Source of the DNA: Apiospora phragmitis
Taxonomy: Eukaryota; Ascomycota; Sordariomycetes; Amphisphaeriales; Apiosporaceae
Reading direction: 5' to 3'
DNA: 64,000 bases
NCBI GenBank assembly: GCA_038363925.1
Contig: JAQQWL010000006.1
Coordinates: forward strand, 5,126,501 to 5,190,500
The stretch's first letter is position 1. The number at the start of each line of letters is the position of its first letter. The notes under the pieces were generated by a model, which saw nothing but the letters and a program-made list of their open reading frames with translations, searched no databases and was not told the DNA's origin. Shown one piece after another: positions 21,401 through 32,435 of the stretch. Position numbers and translations under genes: made by a program.

Positions 21401-21844
21401 TTGTCCACACCCGTCCACTGATGCACAGAGTAGTTGGCCGCCGCGGCGTCGTCCGAGAAGGTGGCCAGGGGCGTCGAGGGGGACAGCTTGATCCTGCCGA
21501 TGGGCCAGGCCTTGGACACCTCGCCAAACGCCTGAAGGGTGTTGATGTTGTCTTCGGCTGCCACGACGCTCAGGCCGTGGAAGACGCCCGACTTGAAGCT
21601 CTTCATTACTTTGACGCCGGCCGACTTGACCTTGGCGGCTAGCGCTTCGACGCTGGTACCCTGAGGTTTGAGGATCAGTCATGTAACAATAAGACCGGTG
21701 GGGGTTCCTTACATTCTTAGCTTCTAGGATGAATCTTTTCGGCGCAAGGGACGAAGTTCCATTGGGATTGCCAGCGCCTGGAATGTGTTGTGCAGCTGCA
21801 GCAAAACTGCCCAAACATATCGAAAGGGGCCCGAGGAAACGCAT
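18453..21844 (-). CDS. secreted subtilisin-like serine protease (S8), many exons
   Basis: About twelve exons on the minus strand. It starts at 21844 with a signal peptide (MRFLGPLSICLGSFAAAA). Exons 1-3 are 21844-21713, 21660-21322 and 21257-21194, joined in phase; exon 4 begins at 21130. An I9-type propeptide lies in exon 2. The catalytic triad is complete: Asp in AIVDTGTDYNHP (end of exon 2), His in GHGTHVAG (exon 4), Ser in GTSMACPYIAG (the long exon ~20417-19354), plus the oxyanion Asn in SAGNEG. A PA-type insert precedes the Ser, and a beta-rich C5a/Fn3-like region continues through small exons to 18453. This is the large fungal subtilase type, an extracellular or cell-wall protease. The join of exon 4 to exon 5 (around 21010-20978) is not resolved: the best donor does not keep phase with the only acceptor. 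Confidence 0.88.
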
Positions 21845-23155
21845 TGATCGATAATTCAAAGCGAACTTAAAGTGGGCTGTCAATGTCGACCGTATCCCAT
21901 GGGTATGCAAAATATCTGGCAATGTCTTAGTATATATTGCCACTGCGACTCCAAAAACTTCCAACAAATTCGTCGAGTACTGCAGTCAGCGCTAAGGTGT
22001 CAAAATCATGCAGAATGATAAGTTAACTTGATACCTTCCGTAATAAGCTTGGCCCTTGGCTGTCCTGGAGCATCTGTATAGTGCAAGGGGGCGGCGACAC
22101 TGGCTTAAGCAGGTCCTGCGAATATGCAAGTGAGTGATCACTGGGCAGCATACCCGGTACCTCGGTAGTTCATACTACTGGTGTGCGGTATATCGGCTCG
22201 TGAGCCTTTTAGCGAGACGACGCTTGGCAATTAATGTAAATCAAGCGGCATCGAACAACACATCACTCTCGCTTAGGCCATGGCTGCAAAGTTGCGGTCG
22301 GTACCCCTGAGACACCTTCCATTTGCGGAAATGCGACCTGCTTTGGGGACAAGATAGACAGTCTTATCGCATCCTAAGCTTCGAGAGACTGCGGGATTCA
22401 TCTTTTCCAACCTTGCTATTGGCGATGGCTTTCCAAACCCCCCCTGCAGAGTAGTATCCCTTCCAGGCCCATGTACCTCTTCTGTTGGCATCGGCCGAGT
22501 GCGACAATCGATCACTCGAGGGGCGATCCCGGCTTCCTTCTCCGATCAATTACCTCCTTTACCTTACTAGTCAAAGAGATGGCTACCAATAGGCGGCACC
22601 GGAAACGACAGGAGCGCACCCCGGTTCTATTATTAGGTAATACGTCCATCGGCGTCCTTCTCGGAATATGCAGCGTGATTTATGCGGTGCATGGTCACAT
22701 GACGTCCCTCGAGTTTATCGTGGGCATCATTCCCTAATTGTGAGGGGGCTAAACAAAACGAATGATCTTATTGGCCAAATGGGATAACCTCAAGTTGTAT
22801 TGAGATATGAGGCCTCCGACGAGATCGTGTACGCATGTTTGACAATAATGGACCTGCAGAGTTGATGGATTGCACATGCCATGAAATGAATTGTTATTAG
22901 TTTTGTACCTGAGGAAGGCTCAATTGGGTTCACAGTGATGCGTCACCGCAATGACGTTGCCTGAATTTCAATGACGTACCTGTGGCGCACCCTGTTGCCC
23001 GTCAACACAAACACATGAACCCAGACGAGCGCAACAGACGTCCATTTTACCACACTACACCAACAAAAAGGATCAACAAATCAACCACAGTACCCATTTC
23101 ACTCACATTGCCATCAATTCTTTAATTCCAATAAACCCAGTACATACACATCATC
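21845..23155. other. intergenic, 1.3 kb divergent promoter region
   Basis: Lies between the divergently transcribed subtilase and small secreted-protein genes, so it holds both promoters. No specific site can be named. Confidence 0.45.
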
Positions 23156-23706
23156 ATGTACATTCCCACTGCCCAGAGCGTTCTCACGGCCGGCCTGGCC
23201 ATGACCGGCATGCTCACCGAGCGTAAGTCCATTTCGATTCCCTTTTCCCGACGTCACCGCATCTGAAAGCTACTGCCGTCTTCGATTCTCGAAATCCTAA
23301 CCCTCCGGCCTCCCCCCAAAACAGCCTCCAGCGTCGCCAAAGGCGAAGTCATGGACTACGCGGTCGAGAAGTGTATCGACAAGGACGGCAACGTCCGCTG
23401 CTCCAAGCCCTTCACCGTCTCCAAATCGACGTGCTACAAGATCGAGTGGAGCACCGAGGGCACCCTGACCCATACCACCGCCGAGATCCGCGATGCCGGC
23501 TCCGGCGAGCTCGTCTACTACCGCGACACCAACGGTGACTGGACGCCTGAGAAGGGCGAGGTGAGTGGTAACCCCCATCCCATCGATGTAAGAGTCACAG
23601 AGGAGCTAATCCGTTGGCCCCTTAGCTCGTCTACATGGACTTCAAGCCCAAGGTTGTCGCTACCGGAAATCAGACCGTCAGCTACGAAGTCAAGACCTGC
23701 GAGTAA
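23156..23706 (+). CDS. small four-cysteine, probably secreted protein
   Basis: Three exons, 23156-23222, 23325-23560 and 23626-23706, with phase-keeping GT-AG introns of 102 and 65 bp, encode 127 residues. The first ~22 residues (exon 1) form a moderately hydrophobic segment (SVLTAGLAMTGML) that could be a signal peptide. The mature part has four Cys, in EKCID, VRCSK, STCYK and the C-terminal KTCE, with alternating polar/hydrophobic residues suggesting a small beta-fold with two disulphides. I do not recognise the family. Size, cysteines and leader fit a fungal small secreted protein or effector-type candidate. The intron-exon structure and phase make it a convincing real gene. Confidence 0.7.
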
Positions 23707-24617
23707 GGAGAATCCGTTGACGCGTTACCATTACCAAATGAGGAGAACATGGTGCATCATCTTTCTGGCATTCAGGTGAAAGGGTGTTCAGAGGACTTTT
23801 ACACAATTGGGCACAATGAGTTCTTTGTTTATTACAGACCTAATAGAGCCACGCTCAATTGAATCTCTTCCTACCCATTCCAGCGCAATAGTAGCTTGCC
23901 ATTCGATCCAGCCGTATTTCTGACCTCCTGTTAAAATATGCTATTTGAGTTCAGTAGGTCTACTGTCACTGGAGCAGTTAATATATTTGCACGAGAGTAT
24001 ATCAATATCACTGGACGATTTCCATCCTCTCGCAGTGACGTGTTATTTAATGATCTTTGCCGTTGACTAGCTGAATTGTTTGCATTGATACCTGCTGTAA
24101 CCTCCCCATCGTTATATATCCTGTACTTGGTACAGAAGCGCGGCACCTAGTAGGACTTTTACGAGTATAAGATGTCATTTTCTAATCTTCGATCCTCAGC
24201 CAACAGTACGACTTAACCCACTATGGCATTCGCTCTGTTCAAAAATACAATACGATACAGAGGACAGGACAAGTTGCCTGGACGCCTAGGACAGACTCCC
24301 TGTTTTGGGGGTAGCCAGCACTGACAGGGGGCGAGCTACAGCTGAGGAAGGGATTACGGCTGAGTTGATGCAATGGGTTTGTTTGGCAAACAGGGGGTAA
24401 ACAGCCAAACAATGCGCCATTCTTCTCAAAACCTTTGTTGTTGCCGAACATGCCTATTATCACCCTCAGGGGGGAGCTCGACAGGTTAGTTTATAAACAT
24501 CGGCGCCGTTTTGGCTCGTTTGGGGTGTTGTTACTTTCTGCTTCAGAGTATAATATAGAACAACCCCTAACAAGCTGATTTTTCGACTGGACCTCCTAGT
24601 GATAACCAACCTCCACC
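23707..24617. other. intergenic, AT-rich
   Basis: About 0.9 kb, visibly AT-rich between about 23830 and 24250; nothing recognised. Confidence 0.4.
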
Positions 24618-25253
24618 ATGGCCTCCTGTCTGCCGTTGAACGTATTCCATCGCAAGCCGCGTCCGGGTTACAGGGCTATTGCTGACAGCCCCAGATATAC
24701 CTCGGACTCTGGCCATGATGATTTCAGACCGTTTAGTGACTGCACGCAAAGGACATTGGGCACGCATGGGCGAGAACCCACCAACGACCTTGCCTTCGCC
24801 ACTGTGGTTTACCATATACAGGCCTTCCCCCCTGCTTCTGGAGAACGTGAGTGTAATGTGCTTCACAACTGCGACTACATCGACACAAACGAACGCTGCG
24901 TTGCGCTTCCGAAACCCATACCTTCTTTCCTGGTTAACCTGATCGTACAGGACCCCACACTACAGGCCCGGACCGGCCAGCGAGCGAGCACCTTGCTATC
25001 GCCTTGCTGGAAGCGCCTTGAAGATGTTGTACGGGATTTCACCTATGTGATGGAAGACCCCACTACCGGCAAGCTTGTCGAAGCAAGACCCGGATCTTCC
25101 TACCAAGCGAACATCGTTGTGCCACAAGGTATGTCGTCACGGCTGACCAAGAGTGCTGACCGGGACTGGAGCTCCATACTATCGGAGTATGCCACCCAGG
25201 GGTCTGGCGTGAAGATAGAGATTCTGGTTGAGAGAGGACCTGATTGTATCTAG
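24618..25253 (+). CDS. hypothetical protein, 211 residues
   Basis: A single open frame of 211 codons with no intron. The start context (CACC before ATG) is good for a fungal gene, and the upstream 100 bp has a TATAATATAG-like stretch near 24550. The protein is soluble and mixed in composition, with a pattern of short helices in its second half (PSFLVNLIVQDPTLQ, LEDVVRDFTYVMED). No signal peptide, TM segment or catalytic motif is visible and I do not recognise a family. The length well above background for this region and its codon-like composition support a gene, but it has no outside support and could be a chance frame. Confidence 0.4.
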   Translation: MASCLPLNVFHRKPRPGYRAIADSPRYTSDSGHDDFRPFSDCTQRTLGTHGREPTNDLAFATVVYHIQAFPPASGERECNVLHNCDYIDTNERCVALPKPIPSFLVNLIVQDPTLQARTGQRASTLLSPCWKRLEDVVRDFTYVMEDPTTGKLVEARPGSSYQANIVVPQGMSSRLTKSADRDWSSILSEYATQGSGVKIEILVERGPDCI

Positions 25254-26344
25254 AATATGATCTCAAGCAGGCAAGGCGTCTGCTATTGCAGAGCTCGGAT
25301 GAGAGACATGCTAGTAAGGAAAGTGCCGCCCAAGTTTCTGGTATGAGAGGGTTCTTCGTTGCCTCTAGGATAAGAACCTAGATTGTTTCGGTCCTAATGA
25401 TGTGAAATACATAGAAAGAAGCTGAATATAACTTTGGTAAGAATAATAATTGCCCACTGTGTTGGTAGGCAACCAAATTCCACTAGATGGTATACCTTAA
25501 AAGCAAATGAACAAATATGTATGAGATATCCATAGCACTCATTGGAATCGAAACTATCTCCACAGTTGGAGCATCCAGTACGATCCCAGCCCATGTTTAA
25601 GGCCGAACCCATTGTTCCAGCTCTTCGGCACAGCTAAACTAAGAGGGGCGGGCTCAGGGTCAGTATTATCAGCACTATCGGAACAAAGGACCGTAGACAA
25701 TAGTAATTCACGGCTTTTGTTATTACTCTGTACAATGAAGGGTTCGTCCTTTCTCCGATTAGTGGCCTATCAAAGCCGCAGAAGCAATTTATTCCAAAGA
25801 AAAGAATCCACAATAGCGCTCGTAGAGGTTTGACTGTGTATTCAGCTAGCATTCGCCCCTTTCCCGATAGTACGCTGCATACTTGATTATTAAGGCCCAA
25901 GAAATAGAACGTACGACAGCTTCCACCCAGGCCCCTAATGGCCCGGGAGGGAATACAAGGCCGCGTCTATACGCTCCGCTGCTAGTCACGGTCTGGTCCC
26001 AGACCGGCTGAGGTCACGACGCTAGCTCAAACCGGCTGCCGGACTCGATGTTTGACGATCGTCGTTGCATGGCAAGCTTCGATATACACGGCAAGCTTCC
26101 CCGCTAGGTTGCACCACCAAATTCGATAGGAGCCATGGGTTCAGCATCCGCTTAGGTTTCTTCTCCATATCTGCCATCTGACCCGATTGGCCCAACACAC
26201 AAGGTCCGGCCACTGCCTGAACTTGGCAAGTCCCACGAACAGTTGGCTGGTTGGTCCCTTCAAACCGATTGGTTAGGTGGAGAACCATGCTGCTGTTCAA
26301 CTCTTGAAGAAATCGGCATGGCGCCTCATGGGAAAATCACGGCT
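25254..26344. other. intergenic, 1.1 kb
   Basis: AT-rich in its first half; nothing recognised. Confidence 0.4.
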
Positions 26345-27986
26345 GGTTTGGCCTTTTCTATGTGTCCGCGTTCTTCTTCTTCTTGCCCTGAACGGCCCTC
26401 TCTCGAAAGGCGTTATTAGCCGTGTTACTAGATATGGCGGACGACCGTGGGCCACTTATCGACGGAGTCTACGCCAAGCTTTCCCGGCATCGTGGGCTGT
26501 GGTGGGACGACTATATTGCCCTTGTCTCTTGGGTACGTGCTCACTGCCTACCTACTCCAGCGTCATTCTCGTCGATCGATAATCACCTACGCCACGGCGA
26601 CAAAGTCGTTGATACGTGGGTCTCTAATACCTGTTTTCATTTTTAGGCTATTCAACTGGTTTGCGCCATCCTCATCTCCATTAACATCAGCCATGGGTTC
26701 GGAAAATACGCATCGGAGCTTAAACTCACCTATCCGCAAGTCGTGCAAATGTCTTTGCGCGGCGCCATCAACGGCTCCTTACTCATCCTGGCTGCCGCCT
26801 GGTCCAAGAGCTCATTTGCAGTCACTCTGTTGCGCATGACGAAAGGAGGACTGAAATGGACCATCGTCATCGTCATGGCCTCCATGAACGGTTTTGTAGG
26901 GGGTCTCCCTACGGTCGATACACAGAAAGCGGATTCTGACTTAGAGTTTGCTTTATTATCTAATTGCCAGTATTGTGGTCAATTATTCCAGCTGCAACCC
27001 TCCGACCAAGACGAACGACCCCATGGTTCCTGGTGTGTGCTGGGAGGAGTCGATTCACATCGGCGTTCACGTAGCCGCCTCTGGTAAGTTCAGGAACCGC
27101 GAAGGTTGTGGCGGAATGGAAACTGACAAAGCTGTACGTCATATTCTGCGGCATGCGAATACGTGACTTAACCTCGGTACTGATTTTGGCTTTAAACGAC
27201 CTTGACACCGACGTTCAACTGTCTAGTCTCTTCTTTGGTCTCGTGCCCTGGCTAGTCCTTGTCAACCTACAAATGAAGTTCAAGGAAAAGATTGGCGTAG
27301 GCGTTGCGATGAGTCTGGGAGTATTGTAAGTGGTCCTTGAAATATGCTGTTCCGAAACCACTCACTCACAATACCTCTCTATTTCTAGTGCGGCTGCCAC
27401 TGGAATCGTCAAGACGATAAAGCTCAACAACCTGCGAAACGATGACTTCTCCTGTAAGCTTGTCGCAACTTGGTCTCCTTCCTCCCCGGTGAAAAAAAGT
27501 AGGACTAACCAAAGACCCCCCTTTTCACCAAATCCATAGACAACGGCGGCGACCTCCAGATCTGGAGCATCGTCGAGATCTCCATGAACCTCACCGCGGC
27601 CTCGATCCCGGCCCTGCGGCCCTTCCTGCGCGACTCCATCTCCTCGGTGGGGCGGTACATCTCGGCCGAGGCGAGCGACGTGCGCACCGACCCGTATTAC
27701 GGCCGCCGGAAGAGCCAGGCCACGACGAGCACTAACACGGACCCGTCCCCGCCGAGAGCAGCCCCGACGGCCATCTAACCAGTCGCAGGCGCGGCGGCAG
27801 GGTGGCGACGTCGACTTGGAGAGCAGCGGCGGCGACGGGGCGAGCGACATGAGCGCGGAGCTGAGGAATATCCTCCATTCGGACGCGAGGGGGTTGACGT
27901 TTAACCCAACGCCGAGCTTGGATTTCGAGTTGCAGGATATGTGTGGGGGTAAGAAGAGCAAGGGAAATAGCTGGCGCGAGGTTTGA
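26345..27986 (+). pseudogene. PTH11-like 7-TM receptor, decayed
   Basis: Segments match the fungal PTH11-related integral membrane (rhodopsin-domain) family in the right order. They are the loop YAKLSRHRGLWWDDYIALVSW (ends 26532, followed by a GT-AG intron to 26646), TM and loop from 26647 (INISHGFGKYA, YPQVVQMSLRG, SKSSFAVTLLRM), a 49-bp intron, then the CNPPTKT...VPGVCWE loop, a TM pair with LVPWLVLVNLQMKFKEKIG, ATGIVKTIKL, and after the last intron SIVEISMNLTAASIPALRP. The last frame stops at 27777, yet an acidic tail of clearly coding type continues in the +1 frame to a stop at 27984. The first TM and the exon join near 27080-27230 also fail to keep phase. Intact members sense extracellular or host cues. 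At least two disruptions make this a probable pseudogene; the left end is uncertain. Confidence 0.65.
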
Positions 27987-28312
27987 AGCCTAGATTGTTT
28001 TGTCAGCGTCAATAACGTACGGCGCGAGCCGTCTAGTATTGAAGAGCGTTTTGTTACAGGGTTTAAAATGCAGCATCAAACCAGGCGTATGAAAAGTGCT
28101 TCAATATGCCATTTCATTTGGCCATTCAATAAAGTTTCTCGAAGCAATACGAAAGCCAATAGTGAGCGATTTATTGCACTCGAGACTGGTACATACTGGG
28201 AGTGCAAAAACTAATCTGCCCCTTTTCCAATCTAGGCGCATGGTCTCGAATGGTCACTCCTCCTTACTAGCCGCGTTGTCTCAAGGATTAACTCATATAT
28301 CAGTCTATTTTG
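27987..28312. other. intergenic, convergent 3' ends
   Basis: Short spacer between two convergent decayed genes; nothing recognised. Confidence 0.4.
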
Positions 28313-29926
28313 TCACTCAGTAGACCCAAGGATCTCCCCGTCGAACGGCTTCCGGCCGTAGACACATTGTACAGGCACAAAGGTATGGACGTGTGGGTTG
28401 AGAATATCGAGGTGGACTTCATCTACCATCTTATCAATCTCCTCGGTGGACATTCCCGCAGATCGGAGCATGGCGAAGCTGATCCCCGGACACCATCGTA
28501 GAGGTCCCTCTCAATGTAGCGTCTGTCAGCGTTAGTAGGTCTCTTGTATGCATCTATTGGCAAGACGGGGTTGCCGAGGTCAGGAGGCTAGTTGGCACAT
28601 ACCCAACCAGCTTCAGCTTGGGGTCATTGGCCCATCCGCTCACCGGAATTACCAGAACCCTTTCCACAACATCGAAAACTGGACGGGGGACGTGGTTAGC
28701 GAAATCCCGCGAACACAATGGGGAGAGGCTGAGGTGGCATACGACCGATGTCTTGCATCCAGCGTTTGTATTGTCTGGTAACATTCAGGTCTCTTCCTCT
28801 GCGGGCCATGCCTTGGATGCAGAGCTGGCCCCATCTTCTGATTGTAGTCCCTATCGACATGTTATGTTAGATGTCAAGTAGCCGAAGATTGACTTGGTGG
28901 AGAAGCTTGCTTATGTGGGAGCCGTCCAAGCTCGTTTCTTCGAAAGACTGATCAGTAGGGGAAAAAGGAGGAAGTTAGCCAAACCCCTTGTTGTATGGAT
29001 CTGATGCCAGTAACGCGAATCTTACCACGTCTATATACTCGATCCAACCTCCCGGCTCAAGGGACTGAAAGGCCTGCTCCATCACGCCTCTGGGGTTGTC
29101 AAAGCAGGTAAGACACATTCTCGCATGGATGAAGTCGAATTTGTGCGGGAAGACCCATGGATCCTCGACATCCTCCCTGATAAACTTCACATTCGGCAAC
29201 GTGGTCCCGGGTTGGATCAGGCTAAGATCAGTCCCGATAACCTCGGCCTGGGGTGTTCTTCGGCTACCCGAATTTACATTGTCAGCATCCCAGGACAACT
29301 AAGAAGGATTGGGAACAAACCAAAGTCATGTGCCCATATGCCAGTCACAGTTGCAAGGTCGAGAACATGCCGAGGCCCTTTGATCGGCGCCAGATAAAGC
29401 CTATCTCCAAGCAAGACGGTGAAAGCTTTATGCTGCAGGTCCAGTCGGTCCTGTTCTGCCTGACTTCTTGTCAGCATGGTTTTGGCACGGTAACTCGACA
29501 TGGTGCACTTACTGCGTCATTCGGTAAGAGATACCTAGGTAGTTGTAAGCTTGATCAGTGAGTGCATCTCGGGGTCACCCTCGGTTCTTACTTACTTCCC
29601 TTCCTTGTATCCGTGATACAGCCTCCAGGATTCTCCTGTGACCGAATTAGGCTCGTAGGCCGATGCACCGCTAGATTCTCGGTAGATTTCCCCCGGGCAC
29701 CATTGCATCAGAGGGATGCCTGTCTGGCTCTGGGGAAGAGTGGTTGCCGAAACCAGGTCCGGGTTAAGATATCTTGGGTCTATCTGGAAGAAACTCTTCG
29801 GGGTTGAACTCTGTAAATACAGACAGCTCTTCAAGTGAAGTATGACTTACCAGGTACTGAAGGCATACCACCGGACCCGTCCTCTAATTTGATTGGCTTG
29901 CTACCTCCTGACTGAGAATCTGACAT
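28313..29926 (-). pseudogene. LaeA-like SAM methyltransferase, decayed
   Basis: Minus-strand exons can be ordered. N-terminus at 29926 (MSDSQSGGSKP); an exon ending WRLYHGYKEGK (~29585); EQDRLDLQHKAF and the SAM motif-I exon (~29480-29285); AEVIGTDLSLIQPG...FDFIHARM...LEPGGWIEY (~29250-29030); RQYKRWMQDI (~28760); PKLKLVG; and a last part GMSTEEIDKM...VYGRKPFDGE ending at a TGA at 28313. This is the order of the fungal LaeA/velvet-type methyltransferase-like family. The glycine-rich SAM loop, normally LDxGTGTGIW, reads LDLATVTGIW, losing two of three glycines. The final exon needs one extra base in the CGGGGATC stretch near 28478 to join its halves. Intact relatives include regulators of secondary metabolism and tailoring methyltransferases. 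I judge it inactive. Confidence 0.7.
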
Positions 29927-31369
29927 TTTGTTCTCGGTGATATGATACACGACCCAACAGACGGAACACAGAACTTGGTGAATAATTACTTGACAAGATC
30001 GAAGGAAAGTGCGTGCGGGGTAACATGAATTGTTTTCAGGCCGAGTGAGGCCTTTATCTATGGCGTGAACTTCCATGGGTCTGAGAATCCCCGGTTATCA
30101 GGTTATTGTGCAGCTTTCGACAGGGGTCGACCACTGTGTCGGTAATATCATGCCCAACCTGGGATTGGACTATGGCTTTCCACCATGGAGATAGCCTTTC
30201 TGGACACATGGCAAGCATATTTAAATGATCAAGTCATCACCTAGTATGTAGCATAGGTAGCCATCACCCCCGTGTAGAAGGCGTCTTGTATTGTGTGACA
30301 AGATATGTCAAGTCACTTCTATTTGCGTGTATCAGGATGTAACTGAAAGCCATAAGAACATAACAGGCTGGCCAAAGTCCTATACTACTCATTTTGCTAG
30401 CAAATCACCCTGCGTCGTTGCTTTTAAGATACGAGCTAAAGCCCTGCATGCTGGACAGGCTTGCTTCCTGTTATCGATGTTGACTTTCCCCAGCAATTGC
30501 CCGCTTATCAGGGAACCCGTTTGAGTAATAAAGAGAACAAATATACTGCTATATTTGAGCATTCAACTGTTCTAGAGTCTATGTACTTACACTAGGATAA
30601 GTACGTCGTTGACATTAGGTAAATAAGCTTAAATTAGACTACTGAGCCAAAGTGGGAGAGCACATCGGATCAGACCAAAAACACTTGGCACTATAACGTA
30701 AACTACGCCGCTGGAAGTAAGACCTGTCACATCTTGTAAAAGAGAGGTTTGATGCCAGAGCAGATGAAAGAAACTTCCGTTTCGTTGGGTTCAATCCCTT
30801 GTGGGCACTGGTACAACATTGGGATTACCAATGAGATCTCAAAGCAGCCGAGATGAATGAATACGCCCACAATCCCGCTGAAAGTGAGATTGGAACCATG
30901 ATTGGGAGAGGCGCTGAAGTCTAGAGATGTGGTCCGGTGTCTCGGATGGGTGATGCTACCATCAAGGAGGACTAGGGGTAGGTCGTTCAGCCATAGGCAG
31001 CCTGCATGTCACCCACACAAGCGTTGACTTGCCATGGAAATGGTTGGCACTGATGAGGTCACGGCATTGTCTTTAGCCTACTAGCTTGGTGCGGCGATCG
31101 ATCCGCCGGGCTACCTCGCAGCGAACCTCGTTCGCGTGCGAATGCAGGAACCGAAAACGCTGTGAGGAAAAAAGCGATTTCATGTTAGTCGCAGTCGCTT
31201 CGAGTTGGAGAAAGTTAGGGGGTACAGGAGACCGACTATGAATTCTGTGTACCATGGTTCTCACTGCGCCCCTCTTCTGCGTAAGTCTCCCCATACTAGG
31301 GTCAAGGGATATAAGTATATTCTGCCATTTCATCTAGGTGTCATCAGCTAACGCATAGTAGCAGAAGAG
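29927..31369. other. intergenic, 1.4 kb
   Basis: AT-rich in 30230-30700. No gene, repeat or RNA recognised. Confidence 0.4.
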
Positions 31370-31913
31370 GCGGCTCTGGCGGCTGGGGAGCTTCCTGGTG
31401 TCCCGGCCACGTTCCAGATCGACGGCAACTTCGGGACACCCGCGGCACTGCCCGAGATGCTTTTACACTGCGACGATTTCGATCGTCACCATGTCATCAT
31501 CACCAGCCCGGAGACGGGCAACAGCAGAAGCTGACAGCGACGAGGACGAGGGACTCTGGACACGACCCCAATGATTCGGTTGCTTCCTGCGCTGCCCACT
31601 TCCTACCTGTCTTTCGGCGTTGGGGGCTTACGCTGAGTGCTTGCTCATCCGGGGCGGGTTCAGTATATGGGCGTGCGCTAGGACACGGGGGGATGCCGGC
31701 TGACTTAAGCAGGCGTGTTGTCAGGGCTCCGGGGGGACGGTGTACATCACAGTTGGTAACAGCACGATCGGCGGGACCGACGGATTAGAAGCGCAGACGC
31801 TGGTACGCGCGGGAAAGAAGCAGATTTCAACTGAGCCTACTATTGGTGCGGTTATGTTGAAGCTTAATACGGAGAGGGGCAAGGCGTATGATGTGACGTT
31901 GGCCCAGAGCTAG
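31370..31913 (+). pseudogene. GH95 alpha-fucosidase-type C-terminal remnant
   Basis: The first ~50 codons include FQIDGNFG....LPEMLL, the conserved catalytic-domain motif of glycoside hydrolase family 95, then in the same frame a TGA (31532), the IRLLPALPTS motif and another TGA. A GGF-type motif follows in a different frame. The last 60 codons (from ~31722 to the TAG at 31911) are a clean C-terminal beta-domain (TVYITVGNSTIGGTDGLEAQ). The N-terminal and central thirds of a normal ~750-residue enzyme are missing upstream. So this is the dead 3' end of a GH95 gene, which would have removed fucose from xyloglucan-type glycans. It lies in the same direction and ~520 bp upstream of the intact GH3 gene. 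Confidence 0.7.
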
Positions 31914-32435
31914 AAGGTCCGGTCCGGTTCGAGCAATACCTCTTGGGGATTAAATTGTGCATAAAACAAGACGACGGTTTGCGGATGAATTTGAATTCCA
32001 ATTGAGAAGGCCAATACTGGGAATACCAGTGATCAAGTTTTCATCGGATCTCGCATGTCGGGCTGAAGTTTGATTCGTGGAGTGAGACAGGATGGGGTGA
32101 ACAGGGAACGGGACGTATCTCCTCTCCCCGCATTCTCCGCACTTCCCCGAGGAGCGAGTCGGTCGATCTCTCGTGCTCGTCAGGGGACTGCAGTAGTATT
32201 CCAGAGAGCTTGGCTCATATACTTACCCGTCTTAGGGGGTGGATCTCATGTCAACCCGGGGCAAAACTACCCACATTCACATTTATCCGCTCGGGTCAAA
32301 CCTAGCGGTGGTATGCTTTCTACCGGGAAGCGGAGGCAACCATCAGCTGTACACGGCCGGAAACCTGATCATCCGGTCATGAATATAGGGCTGGGCTACT
32401 TAATACCTCCTCGTGCCTCTGTTACTCCAGCCAAC
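31914..32435. other. intergenic, promoter of WSC-GH3 gene
   Basis: About 520 bp upstream of the GH3 start codon; it should hold the promoter. No site named with confidence. Confidence 0.4.
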
